From Elusimicrobiota bacterium (lineage in GTDB: Bacteria; Elusimicrobiota; Elusimicrobia; UBA1565; UBA9628): a DNA stretch of 64,000 bases. Of the stretch, positions 42,466 through 49,417 are shown in pieces (the stretch's first letter is position 1; the number at the start of each line of letters is the position of its first letter). The stretch lies in the NCBI GenBank assembly GCA_016212855.1, contig JACRDP010000007.1:23244-87243 (forward strand), given 5' to 3'. Made by a program: the position numbers and the translations under genes. The notes below the pieces were generated by a model. It was not told the DNA's origin. It did no database searches and was given only the letters and a program-made list of their open reading frames with translations.

Positions 42466-43931
42466 GCCGGGTCCCGGGTTTTCGCGCGCTGTGCAACGGC
42501 GAGGCGGTCGAGGCCGCGTCGATTCCCTGTGTCCCGGCCGCGGAGTTCCGCGAGCGCGTTCTCCGCGCGGCGGGCGCGGGCCGGCGCCTGAGCGCTCTGT
42601 TCGCGCGCGCCGCGGCCGGAGGCCAAGGCCTGTGCGCGATCATGGCCGACGACGCGAGGGGCTTCCTGCACGTCCTTTTTTCCGAGGGGACGGGCGACTT
42701 CCGATCCTTGACGCCCGAACTGCCCGAGGCGCATCTTTTCGAACGGGAGATCGCCGAATCCTCCCGTATTTCGATCGAGGGGCACCCGTGGCTCAAGCCC
42801 GTGCGCCGCAGCCTGCCCGATTCGGCCGGCTTCTTCCGGGAGAACGGCGCCGAGGTTCACGAGGTGGCGGTGGGGCCCGTCCACGCGGGGATCATCGAGC
42901 CCGGCCACTTCCGTTTCCAGTGTCACGGCGAGACGGTCCATCATTTGGAAATCCAGCTCGGTTATCAGCACCGCGGAGTCGAAGCCCTGCTCGCCGGCGG
43001 CCCCGACCGCCGTGCGATCTTCGTCGCCGAGTCGATCTCGGGCGATACGGCCGTCGGACACGCGCTCGCCTACTGTTCGAACCTGGAGGCTCTGGCCGGG
43101 GTCTGCCCCGCGCCGCGCGGCGAGGCGCTGCGCGCGGCCGCGCTGGAGCTCGAGCGTCTGTCGAATCACATCGGCGATCTGGGCGCCATGGCAGGCGACG
43201 TGGGCTACCTGCCGGCCGCGGCTTATTTCGGCCGCCTGCGCGGCGAGTTCCTGAACATGCTGATGGCGCTGTCCGGCAACCGCTACGGCCGCGGACTGGT
43301 TCGTCCCGGCGGGGCGGCGTTCGATTTGACGGAGTCCATGGCGAAAGATTTCTCGGCCCGGCTCGCCGCGGCGCGCGCGGACATGTCGGCGGTCGGCGAG
43401 CTCTTGTTCGAATCCGCATCGGTGCTCGGACGCTTCGAGGAGACGGGAACGGTGAGCCGGCAATCCGCCGAGGATCTCGGTCTCGTCGGCCCCCCTGCCC
43501 GGGCCAGCGGCCTGGACCGGGATGTGAGGCGGGATCATCCCCTCGGACACTACCGGGTCCAGCGGATCACGGCGACAAACGAGACGGCGGGCGACGTCCT
43601 GGCGCGGGCCTCGCTCCGTCGAACGGAAGCCAACCGGTCTCTCGACTTCCTTCGGGAGCTCCTCGCCGGCCTGCCTCGCGGCGCGGCGCGCGAGACGTGC
43701 CCCGCGCCGCGGGCCGGCCTGTTCGCGGTCGTGCTCGTGGAAGGCTGGCGCGGAGAGATCTGTCACGCCGCGGAGACCGATCGCGGCGGGAAGTTTCGCG
43801 ACTACAGGATCGTCGATCCGTCTTTTCATAATTGGCCGGCCGTCGCCGCGGCCATGCGCGGCGGGGAAATCTCCGACTTCCCGCTGTGCAACAAGAGCTT
43901 CAACCTGTCCTACGCGGGACACGATTTATAG
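42462..43931 (+). CDS. Ehr large subunit, NuoCD/HyfG type, lacking all nickel-ligand cysteines
   Basis: 489 residues: a NuoC-like 30-kDa domain (about 1-120, ending HPWLKPVR) joined to a 49-kDa/hydrogenase-large-subunit domain (VGPVHAGIIEPGHFRFQ onward, GYQHRGVEALL). Where group 4 hydrogenases have the N-terminal CGxC, this protein reads ESISGDTA (190-197); where they have the C-terminal DPCxxC it reads NLSYAGHDL (481-489). So no NiFe site can form, and no C-terminal tail for a maturation protease exists. That is the defining trait of energy-converting hydrogenase-related (Ehr) complexes. The redox partner is unknown. The ATG at 42462 overlaps the previous stop. Confidence 0.9.
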   Translation: MSRVPGFRALCNGEAVEAASIPCVPAAEFRERVLRAAGAGRRLSALFARAAAGGQGLCAIMADDARGFLHVLFSEGTGDFRSLTPELPEAHLFEREIAESSRISIEGHPWLKPVRRSLPDSAGFFRENGAEVHEVAVGPVHAGIIEPGHFRFQCHGETVHHLEIQLGYQHRGVEALLAGGPDRRAIFVAESISGDTAVGHALAYCSNLEALAGVCPAPRGEALRAAALELERLSNHIGDLGAMAGDVGYLPAAAYFGRLRGEFLNMLMALSGNRYGRGLVRPGGAAFDLTESMAKDFSARLAAARADMSAVGELLFESASVLGRFEETGTVSRQSAEDLGLVGPPARASGLDRDVRRDHPLGHYRVQRITATNETAGDVLARASLRRTEANRSLDFLRELLAGLPRGAARETCPAPRAGLFAVVLVEGWRGEICHAAETDRGGKFRDYRIVDPSFHNWPAVAAAMRGGEISDFPLCNKSFNLSYAGHDL

Positions 43932-43950
43932 GCGCGAGGCTTAAAAATTC

Positions 43951-44724
43951 ATGTGGAAAATCGTCAAGACGCGAATCGGGCAGGGCCACCGCACCGCGGA
44001 CTATCCGAACGGCCCGAGCGGCCTGCCGGAGAGGTTCCGGGGCCGTCCCGCGGTCTCCTCCGCACCGTGCGCCCAGGGCTGCGCGGCCTGCGCCGAGTCC
44101 TGCCCGACGCAGGCGATCTCCATCGGAGACGTCACGGGGGTCCGCCTGGACTTAGGCAAGTGCCTTTTCTGCACGGAATGCGTCGCGGCGTGTCCGGAAA
44201 AAATCATCTCCTACACCACGGATCATCGCCTGGCGGCCCGGACCCGCGAGGAACTCGTCCTGACCGGGCCGGAGATCGCCCTGGCCCGAGCCCTCGATGA
44301 GAAATCCCGGAAGCTGTTCGGCCGTTCTCTGAAGTTGCGCGAGGTCTGCGCGGGCTCCTGCAACGGCTGTGAAGCGGAATTGACCGCGCTGGGCAACGTC
44401 GTCTTCGACCTGGGACGGTTCGGCGTGCAATTCGTCGCCTCCCCGCGGCACGCCGACGGGCTTGTCATCACCGGCCCGGTGACCGAGAACATGCGCGCGG
44501 CGCTGCGCGCGACGTACGACGCCATGCCGGGTCCGAAGCTGGTCATCGCCGTGGGCGCCTGCGCCATCAGCGGGGGGCCGTTCGCCGGGAGCCCGGCGTG
44601 TCATGACGGGGCGGACTCGACCGTTCCGGTCGATCTCTACGTCCCGGGTTGTCCTCCTCACCCGCTCACGATCCTCGATGGAATTTTGCGGCTGTTGGGA
44701 AGATTGGAAGAAAGGAGCCGATGA
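43951..44724 (+). CDS. Ehr small subunit fused to an N-terminal two-cluster ferredoxin domain
   Basis: 257 residues. The ferredoxin part has C40-x3-C44-x2-C47-x3-C51-P and C71-x2-C74-x2-C77-x3-C81-P, enough for two [4Fe-4S] clusters (the HyfH/NuoI role). From about residue 128 comes the NuoB/HycG-type small subunit: C137-NG-C140-EAE, VGACAISGG and VPGCPPHP, the ligands of the proximal N2-like cluster. So the electron path to the large subunit is complete although the nickel site is gone. GCGAGG lies about 12 bases before the ATG. The stop directly abuts the next ATG. Confidence 0.9.
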   Translation: MWKIVKTRIGQGHRTADYPNGPSGLPERFRGRPAVSSAPCAQGCAACAESCPTQAISIGDVTGVRLDLGKCLFCTECVAACPEKIISYTTDHRLAARTREELVLTGPEIALARALDEKSRKLFGRSLKLREVCAGSCNGCEAELTALGNVVFDLGRFGVQFVASPRHADGLVITGPVTENMRAALRATYDAMPGPKLVIAVGACAISGGPFAGSPACHDGADSTVPVDLYVPGCPPHPLTILDGILRLLGRLEERSR

Positions 44725-45483
44725 ATGTTCATCCATAAAATCCACGACAAGGTCGACGGTAAAACCTATTTCGACTGGTTCGTCCTGGCCTTCCTGGCCG
44801 GGAGCGTGAACGCCGGCGGCTACCTCGCCTGTCATCGCTTCGTCTCGCACGTGACGGGGTTCGCCACGATCGGGGGCGTGGCCATCGAAAAACGGGACTG
44901 GATCGAAGCCGCCGGGACGCTGGCGATTCCCCTGTACTTTCTGCTCGGCGCGATGCTCTCGGCTTACTTCACCGAGAAAAAACTGGCCGCGAAAGTGCAC
45001 GGCGAGCGCTACGCGCCCGTCATGTGGATCGTGGCGTTTCTGCTGGGCGTGGTCGCGCTGGGGGGGGCCTTGGGTTACTTCGGCTCGTTCGGCGGCCCTC
45101 CGAACATCAAGCACAACTTCATTCTGCTGGCGTGCCTGTGCGGCGCCTGCGGCTTGCAGAACGCCGCGATCACCTCCGGCTCGGGCGCGACGATTCGCAC
45201 GACGCATATGACCGGCCTCACGACGGATCTGGGGCTCGGTTTGATACGGGCGGAAATTCATCATCTCTCCGAGGAGCATCGCCGCGAGGAGCGCCTGGCC
45301 AACGCGCTGCGATTCGGCACGATCTTTTTCTTTATCTGCGGCTCGGTGTGCGCGGCGTTTGTCTTCGCGCGCTGGCAGTACCGGGGATTCTGCCTGCCGA
45401 TGCTCATCGCGCTGTACGCGGCCTGGGTCGCGCGAAGAAGCGAAGCCAAGCTGATCGCGGCTATCCTGCCTGGAAAATCCTGA
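44725..45483 (+). CDS. DUF1275 (YoaK-type) membrane protein
   Basis: 252 residues with about six membrane helices. Family landmarks: SVNAGGYL near residue 30, FVSHVTGFATIGG, and GLQNAAITSGSGATIRTTHMTG (here split across 130-155) before a His/Glu-rich cytoplasmic loop (AEIHHLSEEHRREE). The family is widespread and functionally uncharacterised; it is presumed to be a transporter. Its ATG follows the small-subunit stop with no gap, so it belongs to the Ehr operon, an association worth testing. Confidence 0.82.
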   Translation: MFIHKIHDKVDGKTYFDWFVLAFLAGSVNAGGYLACHRFVSHVTGFATIGGVAIEKRDWIEAAGTLAIPLYFLLGAMLSAYFTEKKLAAKVHGERYAPVMWIVAFLLGVVALGGALGYFGSFGGPPNIKHNFILLACLCGACGLQNAAITSGSGATIRTTHMTGLTTDLGLGLIRAEIHHLSEEHRREERLANALRFGTIFFFICGSVCAAFVFARWQYRGFCLPMLIALYAAWVARRSEAKLIAAILPGKS

Positions 45484-45498
45484 GGGGAAGTGGAAAAT

Positions 45499-45828
45499 AT
45501 GGCCAGTGAAGAACTCGTCTTCAAGATCAAAGCGGACTTCCTCAAGTGCCTCGCTCATCCGGCGCGGCTCGCCGTGATCGAATACCTCAAATCCCGTGAA
45601 GCGTCCGTGGGCCAGATCGTCGCGGCGCTCAAGCTGGAGCAATCGGGGATTTCGAAGCACCTGTCGCTCCTGCGGCAGGCGGGCATCGTGACCTCTCGCC
45701 AGGAGGGCGTGACCGTCTATTACTCGATCCGGGACGGCGACATTTTTCAGGTGCTTCGTCCGATCGCTCAGATACTGCGTAAGCGTCTCAGGGAAAGCCA
45801 GGTCGTTCTGGGACACCTCGGCGAGTAG
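45499..45828 (+). CDS. ArsR-family winged-helix regulator
   Basis: 109 residues from the ATG at 45499, nine bases after GGGGAA; a GTG at 45490 is the alternative. Typical ArsR/SmtB fold: FLKCLAHPARLAVIEYLK, then the recognition helices LKLEQSGISKHLSLLRQAGIV and wing TSRQEGVTVYYSIRD. The ELCVCDL metal motif of ArsR/SmtB is absent; the only cysteine is in FLKCLAHP, so metal sensing of the classic kind is unlikely. Fifteen bases after the DUF1275 gene, it probably autoregulates the Ehr operon. Confidence 0.85.
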   Translation: MASEELVFKIKADFLKCLAHPARLAVIEYLKSREASVGQIVAALKLEQSGISKHLSLLRQAGIVTSRQEGVTVYYSIRDGDIFQVLRPIAQILRKRLRESQVVLGHLGE

Positions 45829-45865
45829 CGATGGAACTTTTCGGGGGGGTCGATCGTATGATGGC

Positions 45866-46237
45866 ATGGGTATTTTCCCGGCCATCCTGTTCGCGGCGCG
45901 CATAGCGCTTGCCGCCGCTCCTAATCCCGAGGTCCGCGCCCAGCGCCGGGAATCGCGCGCGGCCCTTCAGGAAGGCACGCAGCGCCTCAAGAGGGTGACG
46001 GTGGAGCAGCACAAAGAGCTCTTGCTCATCCGCGAGCGGGAGAAATCGGACCTGAGGATGGTGAAGGCCTCGGCGGCCTCGCCGGAGACGATGCACCTGG
46101 CCTTGCTCGACGTCCGCGAGAAATCGCGGCGTGAGCGCCTGGCCCTGCGCGCGCGTGGCCGGGCGGAGCGGGACCGTCTGCGGCGCTTGATCAAAGGGGA
46201 ACGGGAGCGGATCGTCTCGCTGCGTCGTAAAAAGTAA
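45866..46237 (+). CDS. small exported, highly charged helical protein (123 aa)
   Basis: Signal peptide 1-17 (MGIFPAILFAARIALAA), then an unbroken Arg/Lys/Glu/Leu-rich helix with coiled-coil heptads from about 20 to 123 (RESRAALQEGTQRLKRV, ending RRLIKGERERIVSLRRKK). Strongly basic. TATGAT lies three bases before the ATG, so promoter support for this start is weak. Unknown function; perhaps an envelope-associated structural peptide. Confidence 0.45.
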   Translation: MGIFPAILFAARIALAAAPNPEVRAQRRESRAALQEGTQRLKRVTVEQHKELLLIREREKSDLRMVKASAASPETMHLALLDVREKSRRERLALRARGRAERDRLRRLIKGERERIVSLRRKK

Positions 46238-46240
46238 GAT
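46235..46240 (+). promoter_or_regulatory. -10 element (TAAGAT), leaderless start
   Basis: TAAGAT overlaps the stop of the preceding gene and ends six bases before the ATG at 46247. Confidence 0.4.
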
Positions 46241-46246
46241 CGGTCC

Positions 46247-46687
46247 ATGACCGATCAAGAGCTCGTGCGGGAGGCGTACCTCGAGGCGAAGAAGGGCTAC
46301 GACGCCGGCGGCCTGCCGATCGGCTCCGTGCTCGTCGACGCAAAAGGCAAGATCGTCGCGCGCGGACACAACCAGCGCGTGCAGACCGGAGACCCGACCG
46401 CTCACGCCGAGGTCGTCTGCCTGCGCAAAGCCGGCCGCCGCCGCGACTGGCCCGAACTGACCTTGGTTTCTTCGCTCAGCCCGTGCATCATGTGCACCGG
46501 CACCGCCTTGCTCTACCGCATCCCGCGCGTCGTCGTCGGCGAGAACAAGAACTTTCTCGGCGCCGAGGACCTGTTCGCGGCGCGGGGCGTCAAGCTGACC
46601 GTCCTTCAGGATCCGGAGTGCATCGCGCTGATGAAGCGCTTCGTCGCCGAGAAGCCCGACCTGTGGAACGAGGATATCGGGCTCTAA
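46247..46687 (+). CDS. cytosine deaminase of the fungal (Fcy1) zinc type
   Basis: 146 residues. Zinc site H53-A-E55 (TAHAEVVCLRKAG) and C80-IM-C83 (SSLSPCIMCTGTALLY). The stretch IPRVVVGENKNFLGA and the ending EKPDLWNEDIGL match the small yeast cytosine deaminase far better than TadA (tRNA adenosine deaminase) or guanine deaminase. It would convert cytosine to uracil for pyrimidine salvage, in the cytoplasm. The bacterial CodA enzyme is unrelated, so this is the less common type in bacteria. Substrate assignment rests on memory of the yeast sequence. Confidence 0.75.
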   Translation: MTDQELVREAYLEAKKGYDAGGLPIGSVLVDAKGKIVARGHNQRVQTGDPTAHAEVVCLRKAGRRRDWPELTLVSSLSPCIMCTGTALLYRIPRVVVGENKNFLGAEDLFAARGVKLTVLQDPECIALMKRFVAEKPDLWNEDIGL

Positions 46688-46712
46688 ACGCGAATTGCTA
46701 TCATTCCTCGTC

Positions 46713-46796
46713 GGGCAGGTGGCGAAATTGGTAAACGCTGGAGACTTAAAATCTCCCGACCGCAAGGTCATGCGGGTTCGAGTCCCGCCCTGCCCA
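46713..46796 (+). tRNA. tRNA-Leu (anticodon UAA)
   Basis: 84 bases with a 7-bp acceptor stem (GGGCAGG/CCTGCCC), D-arm with GGTAAAC, anticodon stem GGAGA/TCTCC with loop CTTAAAA (anticodon TAA at 46747-46749), a long class II variable arm (GACCGCAAGGTC) and T-arm with TTCGAGT. The 3' CCA is not encoded (A followed by GG), so it must be added by a nucleotidyltransferase. Confidence 0.95.
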
Positions 46797-46824
46797 GGAT
46801 TTGACGTTTGATATGATCTAACCG

Positions 46825-47466
46825 ATGAGAATCGCTCCCCAGGCGTGGCAGTTCGTGGTTCCGGCGGTCGCCGCCGGATCCGCCGGCCTGTGGCTGATGG
46901 GGCGTGCGGCGACCGTTCTTCCCGGCGCGCTTACGTCCGTCCTCGCCTTCGGCTTCGCCGCGTTCACGCTTTATTTCTTCCGCGATCCCGAGCGCGAGCT
47001 GCCCGGCGACGGGCGCATCTACTCGCCCGGCGACGGGGTCGTGCTCTCCGTCGCGCGCGAGGGCCCGGGCGACGTCATGACCTGCCGGATCTTCCTGTCC
47101 GTTTTCGACGTGCACATCCAGCGCGCGCCCTGCGCCGGCCGCGTGACCAAGGTCGCCGAGGTGCCGGGCTCCTTCGCGGCGGCGATGAAGGACGCCGCGC
47201 GCGGCAACTACCGCGTGGTGATGACGATCGAGCCGGAAAAACGGGCGGCGCTCGTCGTCGAGCAGATTTCGGGACTCATCGCGCGCCGCATCGAGTGCTG
47301 GCGCAAGCCGGGCGACGAAGTGAAGACCGGCGAGAAATACGGCATCATCTATTTCGGCTCGCAGGCCGCCGTGCATTTCCCCATAGGCTCCAAATGCACG
47401 GTCAAGGCCGGCGACCGCTGCGTCGGCGGCGTGACGCCCATCGGAGAATGGACAAGCAGACCCTAA
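46825..47466 (+). CDS. psd: phosphatidylserine decarboxylase proenzyme
   Basis: 213 residues, the short form of the family. After N-terminal hydrophobic segments (AWQFVVPAVAAGSAGLW; VLAFGFAAFTLYFF) come FRDPERELPG, the conserved SPGDGVVLSV, FLSVFDVHIQRAP and, near residue 177, the processing site in IIYFGSQAAVHFP, where cleavage before Ser makes the pyruvoyl group. It decarboxylates phosphatidylserine to phosphatidylethanolamine at the inner membrane. TATGAT at 46812-46817 lies seven bases before the ATG. The end overlaps pssA by 19 bases, joining two consecutive steps of one pathway. Confidence 0.92.
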   Translation: MRIAPQAWQFVVPAVAAGSAGLWLMGRAATVLPGALTSVLAFGFAAFTLYFFRDPERELPGDGRIYSPGDGVVLSVAREGPGDVMTCRIFLSVFDVHIQRAPCAGRVTKVAEVPGSFAAAMKDAARGNYRVVMTIEPEKRAALVVEQISGLIARRIECWRKPGDEVKTGEKYGIIYFGSQAAVHFPIGSKCTVKAGDRCVGGVTPIGEWTSRP

Positions 47467-48260
47467 AGCGCGGCGGCCAGCTCCTCGCCCCGTCGCTGTT
47501 CACGCTCGGCAACATGGCGTGCGGCTTCTATGCCCTGATCTCCTCCGTGCGCGGGGAGTTCGTGTCCTCGGCGACCGCGATCATCCTGGGCATGGTCTTC
47601 GACGCGCTCGACGGCCGCGTCGCGCGTCTCGTCCACGGCGAATCCGAGTTCGGCGTCGAGTTCGACTCGATGTCCGACTTCCTGACCTTCGGCGTGGCGC
47701 CGGCGCACATGATGTACGCGTTCATTTTGAAGGACTACGGCGCGTGGGGTTATCCGATCGCCTTCCTGTACGCGCTGTGCGGCGGCCTGCGCCTGGCGCG
47801 CTTCAACGCGATGGCGCATCTGGGCCAAGGCTCGAAGACGCATTTCACGGGGCTCGCCATTCCGGCCGGCGCGGGCTTTCTCTCGAGCTTCGTGCTCCTC
47901 TACCAAGTCATCGAAGAAGGGCGGCCGGCGGGAACCTGGAAGTTTCTGATGGACCAGATACCCGCGCTGTACGGCCTCGCGCCGGTCATGGTCATCGTCA
48001 TCGCGCTGCTGATGGTCTCGACGATTCCGTATCCCGCGTTCAAGCAGCCCGGCTTGATGCGCCCGAAGACGATGACGCGTATCGTGGTGGTATGCGGGCT
48101 CGGTCTGCTGCTCTTCTACTACCCGCTGATGATCCTGTTCTTCGTCTTCTCTTTTTACGCCCTGCTGGGCCCGGTGTCCTGGCTCGCGCGGCTGGCCGGA
48201 CGAATGGTGGGCTGGACGCCGCCGCACCACGAACACGACAACTATGGGGAGCATCTCTAG
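47448..48260 (+). CDS. pssA: CDP-diacylglycerol-serine O-phosphatidyltransferase
   Basis: 270 residues from the ATG at 47448. The CDP-alcohol phosphotransferase motif is complete: DALDGRVARLVHG..EFGVEFDSMSD, with the four Asp that hold two metals. About eight membrane helices follow (for example LYGLAPVMVIVIALLMVSTI and VVVCGLGLLLFYYPLMIL). It makes phosphatidylserine, the substrate of the psd product encoded just upstream, so the pair supplies phosphatidylethanolamine. A longer open frame to 46845 runs in the wrong frame through psd and is not used. Confidence 0.93.
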   Translation: MDKQTLKRGGQLLAPSLFTLGNMACGFYALISSVRGEFVSSATAIILGMVFDALDGRVARLVHGESEFGVEFDSMSDFLTFGVAPAHMMYAFILKDYGAWGYPIAFLYALCGGLRLARFNAMAHLGQGSKTHFTGLAIPAGAGFLSSFVLLYQVIEEGRPAGTWKFLMDQIPALYGLAPVMVIVIALLMVSTIPYPAFKQPGLMRPKTMTRIVVVCGLGLLLFYYPLMILFFVFSFYALLGPVSWLARLAGRMVGWTPPHHEHDNYGEHL

Positions 48261-48261
48261 C

Positions 48262-48699
48262 ATGACCAAAACCGCCCACGGAATACTCGCCATGCGCCGG
48301 CTCGAGACCGGCGCGACCTTGCCCACGCGCGCGCACGCCGACGACGCGGGGCTCGATCTCTACGCCCTGGAGGACGCCGAACTGGCGCCCGGTGAAGGCA
48401 AGGTCGTCCACACCGGCGTGGCGATGGCGATCCCCGCGGGCCACGTCGGGCTCGTCTGCGACCGCTCGTCGATGGCGAAGAAGGGGCTTAAGACCGCGGG
48501 CGGCGTCATCGACGCCGGCTACCGCGGCGAGGTCGGCGTCATGCTCTGGAACATCTCGCGCGCGACGCACGCGCTCAAGAAGGGCGAGCGCATCGCCCAG
48601 CTGCTCGTGATCCCCATCGCGACCCCCGCGCCGGTGGACTCCGACGATCTCGGCGAGACCGCGCGCGGCGTGGGCGGCTTCGGCTCGACCGGCAAGTAA
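48262..48699 (+). CDS. dut: deoxyuridine 5'-triphosphate nucleotidohydrolase
   Basis: 145 residues, trimeric dUTPase type. Motifs in order: DDAGLDLYA (1), DRSSMAKKGL (2), GGVIDAGYRGEVGVML (3, with catalytic Asp and Tyr), KGERIAQLLVIP (4) and RGVGGFGSTGK (5). It hydrolyses dUTP to dUMP, keeping uracil out of DNA and feeding ThyX. The ATG at 48262 lies one base after the pssA stop with GGGGAG upstream; an earlier in-frame ATG at 48244 lies inside pssA and is less likely. Confidence 0.95.
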   Translation: MTKTAHGILAMRRLETGATLPTRAHADDAGLDLYALEDAELAPGEGKVVHTGVAMAIPAGHVGLVCDRSSMAKKGLKTAGGVIDAGYRGEVGVMLWNISRATHALKKGERIAQLLVIPIATPAPVDSDDLGETARGVGGFGSTGK

Positions 48700-48717
48700 C
48701 TCTCCCCAGGGGAGAGT
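48699..48717. terminator. hairpin between convergent dut and the LssY-like gene
   Basis: Nine-base perfect arms (ACTCTCCCC/GGGGAGAGT) around one base, beginning at the last base of dut and 18 bases from the convergent gene's stop. Shape and place suit a bidirectional terminator, but no T-run is present. Confidence 0.45.
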
Positions 48718-48735
48718 CGAAGACCATCCGTTCGT

Positions 48736-49416
48736 TCAGCGCAGCTCGATCAGGGCGACGCGCCCGTCGGTGTGGAACTTGTAGCCCTTGTCGTTGGCGC
48801 CCTCGAGCGGGATGCCGGCGTGGGCGACGAGGGCCGCGCGTTCGAAATGCGGCGAAACCTTGACCGAGGCGGCGATCCAGTCGCGCTCGGCGTCGAGGTC
48901 GGGGTCGCGGACATGCGAGAGGTCGTATAGGCGCAGCGTCAGGTCGTAATCGCCGGCTCCCCACCACACCGCGCGTCCGCGCGGATCCCGCAGGCCGGTG
49001 TCCCAGACTCGGAAGTGATGCCGCGCCGTGAGCGGTTTGGTCGCGATCGCCCAGTTCATGTCCTGCCGGCGGCCTTCGACCCAATACTCGTTCATCGGAG
49101 GGAACGCGGAGAGCGTGCGGCCGGAGGCCAGCTCCTTGAGACCCTCGTAGGTCGAGGCGCGGATCGTGGGGGGGACCTCGATCCAGCCCGAGCCGGTCAG
49201 GGCTTCGCGCAGGCTCGTCTCGTCGCCCACGAAGACGAGGTTGAGCGGGTTGCCCGGGCGGCCGAAGCGGCCCGAGTTCATGGGCGGCAAAGCCGGCAGG
49301 GCGTCCGCGACGATCACGGTCCGGCGCGGCGCGGGGGAACGCGGGGTCTCGGGGAGAACGCGGTCGAGGCTCAGCGCCAGGAACAGGACCGGAAGGAGGA
49401 GGAGCGGCCGCCGCAC
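48736..49416 (-). CDS. exported LssY C-terminal-domain protein (226 aa)
   Basis: N-terminal signal or anchor (MRRPLLLLPVLFLALSL), a short linker, then a domain matching the LssY C-terminal family: RPGNPLNLVFVGDETSLREAL, SGWIEVPP, the aromatic EYWVEGRRQDMNWA, and the family hallmark ARHHFRVWDTG, followed by VWWGAGDYDLTLRL. The family is found at the end of lipid-associated or phosphatase-like proteins; its own function is not known. It starts at GTG one base after the metG stop, so it is the last gene of the tmk-holB-metG string. Confidence 0.65.
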   Translation of the reverse strand: MRRPLLLLPVLFLALSLDRVLPETPRSPAPRRTVIVADALPALPPMNSGRFGRPGNPLNLVFVGDETSLREALTGSGWIEVPPTIRASTYEGLKELASGRTLSAFPPMNEYWVEGRRQDMNWAIATKPLTARHHFRVWDTGLRDPRGRAVWWGAGDYDLTLRLYDLSHVRDPDLDAERDWIAASVKVSPHFERAALVAHAGIPLEGANDKGYKFHTDGRVALIELR

Positions 49417-49417
49417 T

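Noticed and set aside
37520..44724. A working NiFe hydrogenase (formate hydrogenlyase/Hyf)
   Set aside because: Both nickel-binding cysteine pairs are missing in the large subunit and no maturation genes adjoin.
46801..46817. TTGACG plus TATGAT as a promoter of psd
   Set aside because: The spacer is only five bases; the TATGAT may still serve as a leaderless -10, but TTGACG cannot be its -35.
46845..48260. A 471-residue protein including pssA
   Set aside because: The N-terminal 200 residues are psd read in the wrong frame; the true pssA start is 47448.
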